Assembly: GCA_045580325.1 (NCBI GenBank)
Contig: JAZNNR010000007.1
Location: forward strand, 62,001 to 126,000
Direction of reading: 5' to 3'
Source: SIG672 sp045580325
Lineage (GTDB): Bacteria; Bacillota; Clostridia; Oscillospirales; CAG-272
Length of the DNA: 64,000 nt
Each line of letters begins with the position of its first letter. Position 1 is the first letter of the stretch. Shown piece after piece: positions 1 through 8,629 of the stretch. The position numbers and the translations under genes are program-made. Below the pieces are notes generated by a model. That model did no database searches, was not told the DNA's origin, and worked only from the letters and a program-made list of their open reading frames with translations.

Positions 1-18
1 TGTTTTTATAATCAAATT

Positions 19-516
19 TTATTTTATCCTTATCCTTCTCACAGTAATCGCGCCGACAACACCTATAAATATTCCCGAAATTACGGCGGATATTATAAGC
101 ACGGGCAGATAAAGAAGTATCTCTTTTACCGAGAAGATAAGAAGTGCGACGAGTATCTGCGCGATATTGTGCACAGTCGCTCCTGCGACGCTGACACCGA
201 TCTCTGAGAACCTTTCGCTTTTTTTCATTACCGACATTACGGTGATACTGAAAAGCGCGCCCGAAAAGCTGTAAGCGAGCGAAAGTACGCTTCCGAAAAG
301 CAAAAAAGAGATGAAAACACGGGTAAGCGATACGATAAATGCGCTTTTTACCCCGAATTTGTAAAGAACAAATATCACGGCGAGATTTGCAAGTCCGATC
401 TTTATTCCGGGAATCGAGGTAAGGGGCGGAATCAGACTTTCGAGATAGGAAAGTCCGAGCGCAACGAGAGTGAACATAGCAAGATATGAGATCTGCCTCG
501 TTTTACTAAATTTCAC
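19..516 (-). CDS. HepI/Gx-transporter family membrane protein (heptaprenyl diphosphate synthase component I-like)
   Basis: A hydrophobic protein of 165 residues with about five membrane segments. The signature PGIKIGLANL (residues 37-46) and HNIAQ (116-120) match the Hpre_diP_synt_I family, also called Gx transporter. The family name comes from a link with heptaprenyl diphosphate synthase, but many members look like small-molecule transporters and the substrate is unknown. I chose the GTG at 516 because a GGAGGTGA ribosome site (527-534) lies 10 bases upstream and the start overlaps the stop of the preceding gene as GTGA. A longer frame to 609 has no such support. It is the last gene of the rnf transcription unit, so it may serve quinone or redox metabolism; that is inference. 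Confidence 0.85.
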   Translation of the reverse strand: MKFSKTRQISYLAMFTLVALGLSYLESLIPPLTSIPGIKIGLANLAVIFVLYKFGVKSAFIVSLTRVFISFLLFGSVLSLAYSFSGALFSITVMSVMKKSERFSEIGVSVAGATVHNIAQILVALLIFSVKEILLYLPVLIISAVISGIFIGVVGAITVRRIRIK

Positions 517-932
517 CGACTTTTCTTCACCTCCGAGGGAATGCAGGCGACCGCATCTATATCTATAGCCCTGCCGCGAATAGTTACTGTAACCCTTGAA
601 ATAAGACAAATAATACTTTCACCCGAGCGCGAGATAGGCCCCATACGCTCACAGCTGTGGTCGTTGCAGACCGAGTCCTTGACGTACGCCTTGCCGTCCT
701 CTATTATAAAGGTGAGAAGAAAATCGCCATCCTTGTCGCAAACGGGCAGGGAAATATCCTCGGCAAGAGAATACTCTCCGACAACTTCGCCGTCAAGAGA
801 TATGACAGCTCTTTCGCCGTCTGTTTTGGGACTGAAGATCAAGGTAAAAACGAAAAAAACAAGGGCGATGATGAGAGGAGTCAGAATTACGATAATATCA
901 TTTCGTACTACCGTTTTATTTGACTGTTTCAT
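513..932 (-). CDS. NusG domain II-containing protein
   Basis: 139 residues: a short basic start, one membrane segment (about 12-34), then a small beta-rich domain with cysteines at 89, 94, 109 and 130 in the pattern C-x4-C...ICL, typical of the NusG domain II (PF07009) family. Despite the name these proteins are not transcription factors. They are membrane-anchored and recur beside rnf and FMN-transfer genes, so a role in flavin or redox maturation has been suggested for the family; no function is shown here. It follows rnfB by 27 bases and overlaps the next gene by four, so it is co-transcribed with rnf. Confidence 0.85.
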   Translation of the reverse strand: MKQSNKTVVRNDIIVILTPLIIALVFFVFTLIFSPKTDGERAVISLDGEVVGEYSLAEDISLPVCDKDGDFLLTFIIEDGKAYVKDSVCNDHSCERMGPISRSGESIICLISRVTVTIRGRAIDIDAVACIPSEVKKSR

Positions 933-959
933 ACCTCATCACGCCCCTGCTTATGCTTT

Positions 960-1772
960 TTAAGAGTTTACTGCTGTAAAATCAGCGATTTTTATACAGC
1001 CGATAGGACAAGCCTCAACGCAAAGCTCGCAATCGGTGCATTTTTCATTGTCTATTCTTGCAAGATTGTCTTTGACGCTTATCGCGCCCGACGGACAGGT
1101 CTTTTCACACTTTTTACAGCCTATACAGCCGTTTGTGCAGACATTTCGCGTTACCGCGCCCTTGTCCGTACTGTTGCAGGCAACGACGATATGCTTGCCT
1201 GCGGGATAAAGAGTGATAAGAGAGTTGGGACAGGTCTTTGTGCAAAGACCGCAGCCCGTGCATTTTTTAGGGTCTATGTGCGCTATTCCGTCGCGGATAA
1301 GTATAGCGTTACTCGGGCATGCAAGAGCACAGTCGCCGAGCCCTATACAGCTGTGAGGACAAGCCCAGTTGCCCGAGAAGAGCATTTTTGCTCCCGCGCA
1401 GGTCGAGATTCCCTCGTAATTGAATTTTACCTTTGTTGCCGAGCAGTCGCCGTGGCAGTGAACGTAAGCCACAGCCTTTTCGGTATCGGCGAACTCAACG
1501 CCGAGCTTTTCGGCAATCTTCTTTGCGACCTCAGAGCCGCCGGGAGTACAGAGATTTGTCGGAGTACCCTCGGTTTCTATAAGAGCCTTGGCGTATCCGT
1601 CGCAGCCTGTAAAGCCGCAGGCTCCGCAGTTAGCGCCGGGCAGACACTCACGCACCTCGGTAATTCTCGAGTCCTCTTTGACCTCCATAAATTTTGAAGC
1701 AACAGTCAAAACAAGTCCGCAAATAAGTCCTATGGCGGCTACAACGACAATGGCGAAAATAATTTCTGTCAT
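960..1772 (-). CDS. rnfB: Rnf complex subunit B, iron-sulfur protein
   Basis: 270 residues. One N-terminal membrane helix (about 4-26) is followed by the RnfB-type cluster site CGACGFTGC and then by ferredoxin-type cysteine groups (CTGCGLCTKTCP, CIGCKKCEKTCP, CTDCELCVEACP). In the Rnf complex this subunit takes electrons from reduced ferredoxin at the membrane and passes them towards RnfC, RnfD and RnfG. A clear GGAGG site precedes the ATG. It lies 15 bases after rnfA in the order CDGEAB that is usual in Clostridia. All expected cysteine groups look intact. Confidence 0.96.
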   Translation of the reverse strand: MTEIIFAIVVVAAIGLICGLVLTVASKFMEVKEDSRITEVRECLPGANCGACGFTGCDGYAKALIETEGTPTNLCTPGGSEVAKKIAEKLGVEFADTEKAVAYVHCHGDCSATKVKFNYEGISTCAGAKMLFSGNWACPHSCIGLGDCALACPSNAILIRDGIAHIDPKKCTGCGLCTKTCPNSLITLYPAGKHIVVACNSTDKGAVTRNVCTNGCIGCKKCEKTCPSGAISVKDNLARIDNEKCTDCELCVEACPIGCIKIADFTAVNS

Positions 1773-1787
1773 TACAAATCTCCTCCC

Positions 1788-2396
1788 TTATGCAAAAAGA
1801 TTTTCCGCAACTCCGGCAAAGCCGAAGAAGGCAAGAGATACGATGGCGGCGGCAACAAGGGTTATCGGAAGACCCTTGAAGGATTCGGGCGGATTTGAAT
1901 TTTCAAGGCGTGAGCGAACACCCGAGAAAATTACCATAGCAAGTAAAAATCCAAGACCGCAGCCGAGCGAGCTTACCATAGATTCGATGAAAGTATATTC
2001 GTCGGTGATATTGTTTATCGCAACACCGAGAACCGCGCAGTTTGTTGTGATGAGGGGAAGATAAACACCGAGCGACTTGTGAAGCGAGGGTATGTATCTT
2101 TTAAGAACGATCTCAACGAACTGAACGAGCGCCGCAATAACGAGGATAAATACGATAGTCTGCATATACGCAAGCTTGCCCGGAAGAAGAATATACGTAT
2201 ATATCGGCCAGGTTGCAGCGGTAGCGGCAAGCATTACGAATATTACGGCGAGTCCCATTCCCGTTGCCTGATCGAGCTTTTTGGAGACCCCGAGGAAGGG
2301 ACATATTCCGAGGAATTTATTAAGAACGTAGTTGTTTACAAGAACACTGCTGACGAGTATTACAGCGAGTGATTTTAACATTTCGGGTGTAAACAT
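1788..2396 (-). CDS. rnfA: Rnf complex subunit A, integral membrane protein
   Basis: 202 residues with six predicted membrane segments. The stretches NNYVLNKFLGICPFLGVS near the N-terminus and TTNCAVLG in the middle are typical of RnfA/NqrE; the NYVL...C and TNCA cysteines are thought to bind an iron-sulfur centre between RnfA and RnfE within the membrane. It sits between rnfE and rnfB in a complete rnf operon. The ribosome site is weak (AAAGGT, about 12 bases upstream of the ATG). Full length for the family. Confidence 0.96.
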   Translation of the reverse strand: MFTPEMLKSLAVILVSSVLVNNYVLNKFLGICPFLGVSKKLDQATGMGLAVIFVMLAATAATWPIYTYILLPGKLAYMQTIVFILVIAALVQFVEIVLKRYIPSLHKSLGVYLPLITTNCAVLGVAINNITDEYTFIESMVSSLGCGLGFLLAMVIFSGVRSRLENSNPPESFKGLPITLVAAAIVSLAFFGFAGVAENLFA

Positions 2397-2445
2397 CAGT
2401 TTTTACCATACCTTTCTTAAAAATGTAAGAGAAAAACAATCTTTA

Positions 2446-3171
2446 TCAGCCCTCTGACGAGCTGTTTTCAGCAGTGTTTGCGCACGCCTCGTCGGGATTT
2501 CCGAATGCCTTCTTTTTACAGAAAGCGGCGGACGGACAAACGTCGCAGGAGAATTCCTTGCGCTTTACACCCTTGCCCTTTGTCAGCTTGTTAATAAGAG
2601 CGATGAGGCAACCGAATACGAAGAATCCGCCGGGAGCCATCGTGAGTACTGCGAGAGAGTAGTCCTTGATAAAGGGAATAGCCACTCCGCAGATAGTTCC
2701 CGCGCCGAGAATTTCACGGATACTCGACATTGCAACAAGAGCAAGAGTAAATCCGATACCCATTCCGAGAGCATCAAGGAAGGAAGCACCGACGGTATTG
2801 TTTCTCGCGAACATTTCCGCTCTTCCGAGGATAATACAGTTTACAACGATAAGAGAAAGATATACGCCGAGCATCTGGTAGAGCGAGTAGAGATAAGCCT
2901 GCATAAAGAGCTGTACCATCGTAACAAAGCCCGCGATAAGAACTATGTAGCAGGGGATTCTTACCTTGTCGGGAATTATATTTCTGAGTGCAGAAATAAC
3001 CATATTGGAGCATATAAGCACTATCGTTGCTGCGATACCCATGCCGATAGCGGCGGTAACGCTTGTTGTAACGGCGAGCGTGGGACAGGTTCCAAGCACA
3101 AGCACGAGAACGGGATTTTCACGTATTATGCCGTTTATGAGAATAGAAAGTTTACTTTTTTTGTTAGACAT
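2446..3171 (-). CDS. rnfE: Rnf complex subunit E with cysteine-bearing C-terminal tail
   Basis: 241 residues. Residues 1-200 are the six-helix RnfE/NqrD core, with CPTLAVT and VNCIILGR carrying the conserved cysteines. The last 33 residues form a soluble tail with cysteines at 209, 212, 218 and 230 (C-x2-C-x5-C-x11-C), which the classical RnfE core does not need and which looks able to bind a metal or cluster. Strong AAGGAG site before the ATG; next in the operon after rnfG. The core assignment is secure; the role of the tail is unknown. Confidence 0.95.
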   Translation of the reverse strand: MSNKKSKLSILINGIIRENPVLVLVLGTCPTLAVTTSVTAAIGMGIAATIVLICSNMVISALRNIIPDKVRIPCYIVLIAGFVTMVQLFMQAYLYSLYQMLGVYLSLIVVNCIILGRAEMFARNNTVGASFLDALGMGIGFTLALVAMSSIREILGAGTICGVAIPFIKDYSLAVLTMAPGGFFVFGCLIALINKLTKGKGVKRKEFSCDVCPSAAFCKKKAFGNPDEACANTAENSSSEG

Positions 3172-3187
3172 ATTTAGCTCCTTTCCC

Positions 3188-3715
3188 TTACTTACCCGAC
3201 ACGATCTTCAGAGCGGCAAAAGCATCGGCGATAGCGTTTTCGTATGCCGTAGAGGTGATAGTCGCGCCTGAAATAGCGTCTACCTTGTCGGAAAAGGACG
3301 AGTCAAGACCTACGTACTGGGAGGTGTAAGACTCACTTTCTGTTTTTCCGCCTATCGTTTTTGTTTCGCTGCTTGAAAGTGTTTTGGTCTGAACTATTTT
3401 GCCGTCAGCAGATATGCCGCACATAATTACAAGACCGCTTTCGTAGCCCTTTGTGGTTATCTGAAAAACGTATCCAAGACCGCTTGTTTCTTTGTATATT
3501 GCACTTATCGTTTTGGGAAGCTTGTCAAGCTCATCGGTTTTTAATTCTTCAAATCCCTTTGCGTCGGGGAAAAATTCCATACAAAGATCGTTTGCACGCT
3601 GCTTTTCACCCTTTTCGATAACGGGAGAGGTGATATAGTTCGTAACACCGAGAAGCGCGGCAATGATCAGACAGATAGCGGTGATAACAACTACACTTTT
3701 AATAGAGTCCTTCAT
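3188..3715 (-). CDS. rnfG: Rnf complex subunit G, FMN-binding
   Basis: 175 residues: one N-terminal membrane helix, then an extracytoplasmic FMN-binding domain. The motif DAISGATITST near the C-terminus holds the threonine to which FMN is covalently attached in RnfG/NqrC. The ATG at 3715 overlaps the rnfD stop as ATGA, so the two are translationally coupled; a longer in-frame start at 3784 would run into rnfD and is rejected. The flavinylating enzyme ApbE is not encoded in this window. Confidence 0.95.
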   Translation of the reverse strand: MKDSIKSVVVITAICLIIAALLGVTNYITSPVIEKGEKQRANDLCMEFFPDAKGFEELKTDELDKLPKTISAIYKETSGLGYVFQITTKGYESGLVIMCGISADGKIVQTKTLSSSETKTIGGKTESESYTSQYVGLDSSFSDKVDAISGATITSTAYENAIADAFAALKIVSGK

Positions 3716-4668
3716 TTTGCCTCGCCCTCCTTCTTTGTCTTCTTTTTTGCGGAAAATGAACCGAGAGGTCTTCTTACAGTCCATTTTTCTATGTAAGGAG
3801 TAAGTATGTTCATAAGAAGTATTCCGAACGATACGCCCTCGGGGTAGTTACCGAACAGACGGATAAGCACGGTTATAAGTCCGCAGCCTATACCGAATAT
3901 CACCTTGCCGAAGGGAGTTGCAGGCGATGTTACGTAATCGGTTGCCATAAATATTGCACCGATAAGAAGTCCGCCCGAAAGTATCTGATATATCGGGTTA
4001 TTTCCGAGAGTAAGGAGTGCTACGGTTGCTACAAATGTTATCGGAATATGCCAGGTAATTACCTTTCTGCAAAGGAGATATACAAGACCTATAAGGAGAG
4101 CCACCGAGCAGGTCTCGCCGACAGCACCGCCGTAAAGACCGAAGAGAAGCTGTGTCATAGAGGGAAGCTCACCTTCCGCGCCGCCGAGCACTGCAAGGGG
4201 AGTAGCTCCCGAAATGGCGTCCACTGCCGTAATTTTAGGAACGGAGCCTTTCGCCATAGAGTCGCTGAACGAAAGGAAGAGAACTATTCGCGCAACGATT
4301 GCGGGATTGGCAAAATTTTGACCGATACCGCCGAAAAGGCATTTAACTGCGACTATTGCGATGACCGAGCCGAGCGCCGCCTGCCAAAGAGCCACCGACG
4401 TCGGAAGGTTAAGGGCAAGGATAAGTCCCGTAACTGTGGCGGAGAGGTCATTTATAGTTTGTTCTTTTTTACATATAAGATTAAATAAAAACTCGGATAA
4501 AACGGCGCTGGCAATACAAACAACGATAAGCGCAAGACTGTACCAGCCGAAAATAACGACAGCCGCGACCGACGCAGGTGCAAGTGCGATAAGAACGTCG
4601 CGCATTACGGTATGAGTCGTTTTCTTTGCAGTAATATGCGGAGAAGATGAAACTGTAAACTGATTCAT
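3712..4668 (-). CDS. rnfD: Rnf complex subunit D, FMN-binding membrane protein
   Basis: 318 residues with nine or ten membrane helices. The motif DAISGATPLAVL (middle of the protein) contains the SGAT threonine that carries covalent FMN in RnfD/NqrB. It is part of the membrane ion-translocating module. It follows rnfC by 35 bases and overlaps rnfG by four. The C-terminus is a short lysine-rich cytoplasmic tail. Complete compared with the family. Confidence 0.96.
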   Translation of the reverse strand: MNQFTVSSSPHITAKKTTHTVMRDVLIALAPASVAAVVIFGWYSLALIVVCIASAVLSEFLFNLICKKEQTINDLSATVTGLILALNLPTSVALWQAALGSVIAIVAVKCLFGGIGQNFANPAIVARIVLFLSFSDSMAKGSVPKITAVDAISGATPLAVLGGAEGELPSMTQLLFGLYGGAVGETCSVALLIGLVYLLCRKVITWHIPITFVATVALLTLGNNPIYQILSGGLLIGAIFMATDYVTSPATPFGKVIFGIGCGLITVLIRLFGNYPEGVSFGILLMNILTPYIEKWTVRRPLGSFSAKKKTKKEGEAK

Positions 4669-4703
4669 GATCTTTTAGTCCTTTCTTAATGTGAGGATAA
4701 ACA

Positions 4704-6038
4704 TTAGTTTTTAGGCTTTGATGCCTGATACTGCTTCATTAGCGTTTTGGCAAGTCTGTTGCGCTGAACAAGAGGCTGCTTTGCAGGACATACAAACGAG
4801 CAGCATCCGCATTCCATACACATACCGAGGTGCAGTGCTTCAAGCTGAGCGCCGTCCTTGTTCTTGTAAGCTCTTGTAAATGCCGTCGGGTCGAGATGTA
4901 AAGGACAAGCGTTTATACAGCTTCCGCAGCGGATACACGAGGTCGTTTTGACGCTCGGAGCTTCCTTGTCAGTTAGCGCAAGAATTGCGTTTGTATTTTT
5001 GAGTATCGTTTCATCAAGGTTGGGGACGCTTATACCCATCATAGGACCGCCCCAAAGGACCTTCTTAGGCTCACATACAAGACCGCCGCAGAAATCAAAT
5101 ACGTCGCGCAGTCTTGTTCCGATGGGAACTATGACGTTCTGCGGATTTTTGACCGCTCCGCCCGCTACCGTAACGCATTTCTCAACGAGCGGCATACCTG
5201 TTTTGATATATGATGCGATAAATGCGAGAGTCGTGCAGTTGAGAACGATAGTTCCGACGTCTATCGGAAGCTTTCCTTCGGGAATCAGCTTGCCGGTTGT
5301 GTTATATACGAGCACCTTTTCGCCGCCCTGCGGGTATCTCGAGGGCAGAGAAACGACCTTGATCTTTTCGTCCTGCGCCGCGAGCTTTTTCATCTCGGCA
5401 ATACACTCGGGCTTGTTTGACTCTATTCCGAATATTATCTTTTTCGCATCGAGATATTTTTCGAGTAGCTCGATTCCGTATTTTATATCGTCGACCCTGT
5501 CGAGCATCGTGCGCGTGTCGCTTGTTATGTAAGGCTCGCACTCGGCACCGTTTATGACGATTTCAGAAACTCTGCTTGTGTCCTTAACGTCGAGCTTGAC
5601 CGCGGTAGGAAATCCCGCTCCGCCAAGACCGACCGCTCCGCTTTCGCGTACAGCGTTAATAAATGAGGCGTAATCGTTCACCTCGGGAGCTTTAAGCTCG
5701 GCATAAGGTGTCATAAGACCGTCAGACTCTATATGTACTGCCTGAACCGAGCTTCCTGCACTCGATAAAACGGTATCTATTTTCTTGACCGTACCCGAGA
5801 TACTTGCGTATATCGGTGCGCTGACGAAGCTTGACGCAGAGGCGATAAGCTGTCCGACGTCAACGTGGTCGCCGAGCTTTACTGCAAGAACGGCGGGCGC
5901 GCCTATGTGCATAGACATCGGAATTATAACCGATGCAGGCGCGGGCATACGAACGGGGGCTATTCCTGACGTGCCCTTGAAGTGCGGCAAGGACGTTCCG
6001 CCGGGCATCAATGTTCTTTTGAATTTTAAAGAAAACAT
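4704..6038 (-). CDS. rnfC: Rnf complex subunit C, NADH-binding iron-sulfur protein
   Basis: 444 residues. The N-terminal barrel-sandwich (HFKGTSG...) leads to the NAD/FMN-binding region with GLGGAGFPTAVK (glycine-rich) and GAECEPY. Two 4Fe-4S motifs close the protein: CIRCGSCINACP and CMECGCCSFVCP. RnfC is the soluble subunit that reduces NAD+ with ferredoxin-derived electrons, driving Na+ or H+ export. It is the first gene of the operon and directly follows a near-perfect promoter at 6112-6140. No truncation. Confidence 0.97.
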   Translation of the reverse strand: MFSLKFKRTLMPGGTSLPHFKGTSGIAPVRMPAPASVIIPMSMHIGAPAVLAVKLGDHVDVGQLIASASSFVSAPIYASISGTVKKIDTVLSSAGSSVQAVHIESDGLMTPYAELKAPEVNDYASFINAVRESGAVGLGGAGFPTAVKLDVKDTSRVSEIVINGAECEPYITSDTRTMLDRVDDIKYGIELLEKYLDAKKIIFGIESNKPECIAEMKKLAAQDEKIKVVSLPSRYPQGGEKVLVYNTTGKLIPEGKLPIDVGTIVLNCTTLAFIASYIKTGMPLVEKCVTVAGGAVKNPQNVIVPIGTRLRDVFDFCGGLVCEPKKVLWGGPMMGISVPNLDETILKNTNAILALTDKEAPSVKTTSCIRCGSCINACPLHLDPTAFTRAYKNKDGAQLEALHLGMCMECGCCSFVCPAKQPLVQRNRLAKTLMKQYQASKPKN

Positions 6039-6111
6039 ATTGTGTCCTCTCCCTCTAATCTTTGTTATATTTTTGTCAATTATTATCTAATTTTCTTGTA
6101 CGTTTTTGTGT

Positions 6112-6140
6112 ATTATAACATAAAAACAGTATGCTGTCAA
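6112..6140 (-). promoter_or_regulatory. Promoter of the rnf operon
   Basis: On the minus strand TTGACA (6140-6135) is followed after 17 bases by TATAAT (6117-6112), both perfect housekeeping consensus. It lies about 75 bases upstream of rnfC. A second TTGACA lies closer to the gene but has no good -10 partner. Confidence 0.85.
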
Positions 6141-6230
6141 CATTTCAAAGGCAAATAATAAAGATATATTTTGTCTTTTTAAAATAAAATCACATTCTTG
6201 CCTCGCACAGACGCTGCTCTATTTTCTGTG

Positions 6231-6259
6231 TTGACAAAGGTAGTAAGTAATGCTATAAT
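6231..6259 (+). promoter_or_regulatory. Promoter of the AAC(3)-family gene
   Basis: TTGACA at 6231-6236, a 17-base spacer and TATAAT at 6254-6259, a perfect consensus. Its position decides the start codon of the next gene: an upstream ATG at 6265 would lie at the transcription start, whereas the ATG at 6295 has a proper AAGGGA site. Confidence 0.88.
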
Positions 6260-6294
6260 TTTATTTGATATGTTTTCACTTGAAAGGGAAGCTT

Positions 6295-7083
6295 ATGACC
6301 ACTTACAGTACTTTGCTTAAACAGATAGAAATGGCGGGAATAGAGCCGAGCGATACGGTTATGATACACTCGTCGCTACGCGCCGTCGGCGAAGTCGAGG
6401 GAAGAGCCGAGGGGCTTATAGCGGCTTTTCGTGAGTATCTCTCAAACGGACTGCTCCTTATTCCCACGCACACGTGGGCAAACGTGAATAAAGAGTCCCC
6501 CGTATTCGACGTAAGAAAAACCGAGCCGTGCATTGGCGCGCTTCCGACAGTTGCCGCCTTTCATAAGGACGCATTTCGCTCTCTTCACCCGACGCATTCT
6601 CTTGCGGCGTTCGGAAAAAGAGCTGAGAAGTATATCGAAAATGAGTGCGAGTGCCATACTCCCACACCGAAAGAGGGCTGCTGGGGCAGACTTTACGACG
6701 AAAAGGCAAAGATACTCCTTGTCGGTGTAGGGCATAACAGAAATACCTATATCCACTCGGTAGACGAAAGAGTTGATATGCCAAACCGCCTCACCGACGA
6801 AGAGATACCCTTTACCGTTATAGATAAAGACGGGATTTCAAGAAAACAGCCGTCCAAAACGCACTACACTAAGGGCACTCCCGATGTGTCGGCGAACTTT
6901 GTAAAGTTTGCAGAGCTTCTTGAAAGCAGCGGTGCTACCCATGTTTCGAAGATCGGTCTTGCCGATACGGTAGTCTGCGACGCGGTAAGGCTTACCGACG
7001 TGCTCGTGCCTCTTTTTGAGGAGTCAAAGAGAAGAAATATCGACCTTTGTGCCGACGCTCGAGCTTTAAATGAACTTCTGTAA
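6295..7083 (+). CDS. AAC(3)-family aminoglycoside N-acetyltransferase-like protein
   Basis: 262 residues, the usual length for the Antibiotic_NAT family (AAC(3), YokD). Visible family motifs are VMIHSSLRAVG near the N-terminus, LLIPTHTW, the hallmark LHPTHSLAAFG, and NTYIHSVDE. Enzymes of this family acetylate the 3-amino group of 2-deoxystreptamine aminoglycosides, but many chromosomal members have no proven antibiotic substrate. It has its own perfect promoter and stands alone, not next to any mobile-element gene, which argues for a resident gene rather than acquired resistance. The fold and family are firm; the drug-modifying role is not. Confidence 0.85.
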   Translation: MTTYSTLLKQIEMAGIEPSDTVMIHSSLRAVGEVEGRAEGLIAAFREYLSNGLLLIPTHTWANVNKESPVFDVRKTEPCIGALPTVAAFHKDAFRSLHPTHSLAAFGKRAEKYIENECECHTPTPKEGCWGRLYDEKAKILLVGVGHNRNTYIHSVDERVDMPNRLTDEEIPFTVIDKDGISRKQPSKTHYTKGTPDVSANFVKFAELLESSGATHVSKIGLADTVVCDAVRLTDVLVPLFEESKRRNIDLCADARALNELL

Positions 7084-7113
7084 ATAAATTTGCACTTTTT
7101 CAGTCGATTTTAC

Positions 7114-7142
7114 TTGTAAAACGATAAATTTTCTGATATAAT
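7114..7142 (+). promoter_or_regulatory. Promoter of miaB
   Basis: TTGTAA (7114-7119), 17-base spacer, TATAAT (7137-7142), located 37 bases before the miaB ATG. Confidence 0.7.
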
Positions 7143-7178
7143 AAATAAGATATACAATTACTGAGTTTAGGAACTGAA

Positions 7179-8600
7179 ATGGAAAGAAAGAATATAGTAA
7201 TATCTCCCGAAGAGATCAAAATACAGTACGAATATATGGACAGGGTGAAGGCTCTTCTTGCAGATAGAATGCAGGAAACTCACTACGCATACGTAGAGAC
7301 CTTCGGCTGTCAGCAGAATGAGGCGGACAGCGAGAGAATAATGGGTATGCTCGTCCGTATGGGATACACCCCAACCTATGATCCTGCTCTTGCCGATATA
7401 ATAATCGTCAACACCTGCGCGGTAAGAGAACACGCTGAGCTTCGCGCACTATCTATCACAGGTCAGTTCAAGCACCTTAAAGAGAAGAAAAAGCATCTTA
7501 TCATCGGTGTCGGCGGCTGTATGGTGTCGCAGGAGCACAGAAAAGAGGATATAAAAAACAAATATCCTTATATCAATTTCCTTTTCGGAACGAGTATGAA
7601 TTGGCGTTTCCCCGAGATACTCTATAACTGTATGATAAAGCAAAAAAGACAGTACTATCTCGACTGCGGCGACATCGGAAATATTGCCGAGGGACTTCCC
7701 GCTCGGAGAGAGTCAAGCTTCAAGGCGTGGGTGTCGGTAATGTACGGCTGTAATAACTTCTGCACCTACTGCGTAGTTCCTTACGTAAGAGGACGCGAGC
7801 GCAGCCGAGATAAAAACGAGATACTCGCCGAGATAAAGGAGCTTGCCGCAAGCGGATACAGAGAAATAACCCTGCTCGGTCAGAACGTAAACTCATATGG
7901 CAAGGATTTTGTAGGGTCTTACGATTTTGCCGATCTGCTCGACGATATTTGCAAGATAGAGGGCGATTTCATCGTACGCTTTATGACGAGCCACCCGAAG
8001 GACGCATCTCATAAGCTTATCGATACTATGGCGAAAAACCCGAAGATCGCAAAGGCTTTCCATCTGCCTCTTCAGTCGGGAAGCGACAAAATACTTCGCG
8101 AGATGAATCGCCATTATGACAGAGAAACCTATCTCGGACTTGTAAGCTATATGCGCGAGAAAATGCCCGATATTGCGATAACTACCGATATAATCGTCGG
8201 ATTTCCGGGCGAGAGCGAGGAAGATTTCGAGGAAACTCTCGACATGCTCGAAAGAGTCGGTTACGATAATATTTATTCGTTTATATATTCAAAGCGCAGG
8301 GGAACGAAGGCGTCGGTGATGCCAAATCAGATTCCCGAAAAGGTCAAAAAGGAGCGCTTTGCCCGTATGCTTGAAAAGCAGAACGCAATATCAAACGGAA
8401 AGAATAACATCTATCTCGGCACAGTTCAAAAGGTGCTCGTAGAGGGTAGAAGTAAGACAAATCCCGATAAGCTGACGGGCAGAAACGAAAAGAACCGACT
8501 CGTGCATTTCACAGGCGAAGACAGTCTTATCGGAAGCTGGGCAAATATAAAAATAACCGAAGCGGAAACCTTTTCGCTTTCAGGTGAGCTTATAAAATAA
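7179..8600 (+). CDS. miaB: tRNA-2-methylthio-N6-dimethylallyladenosine synthase
   Basis: 473 residues in the MiaB order: UPF0004 domain with Cys44 (TFGCQQNEAD), Cys80 (NTCAVREH) and Cys114 (GGCM), a radical-SAM core with C191-x3-C195-x2-C198 (CNNFCTYC), and a C-terminal TRAM domain. It adds a methylthio group to i6A37 of tRNAs reading UNN codons, using two 4Fe-4S clusters. An N-terminal extension of about 30 residues is common in Bacillota MiaB. It heads the miaB-ricA-mutS-mutL run, an arrangement known from Bacillus (there with cotE inserted). The related MtaB is encoded at 37597-38955. Confidence 0.96.
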   Translation: MERKNIVISPEEIKIQYEYMDRVKALLADRMQETHYAYVETFGCQQNEADSERIMGMLVRMGYTPTYDPALADIIIVNTCAVREHAELRALSITGQFKHLKEKKKHLIIGVGGCMVSQEHRKEDIKNKYPYINFLFGTSMNWRFPEILYNCMIKQKRQYYLDCGDIGNIAEGLPARRESSFKAWVSVMYGCNNFCTYCVVPYVRGRERSRDKNEILAEIKELAASGYREITLLGQNVNSYGKDFVGSYDFADLLDDICKIEGDFIVRFMTSHPKDASHKLIDTMAKNPKIAKAFHLPLQSGSDKILREMNRHYDRETYLGLVSYMREKMPDIAITTDIIVGFPGESEEDFEETLDMLERVGYDNIYSFIYSKRRGTKASVMPNQIPEKVKKERFARMLEKQNAISNGKNNIYLGTVQKVLVEGRSKTNPDKLTGRNEKNRLVHFTGEDSLIGSWANIKITEAETFSLSGELIK

Positions 8601-8629
8601 AAAAAGTTAAATTTAAGGAGAAAAATAAA

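Noticed and set aside
6295..7083. Acquired aminoglycoside resistance gene
   Set aside because: The family is right, but base composition and context look native and no mobile-element gene is near, so a resistance claim is not supported.
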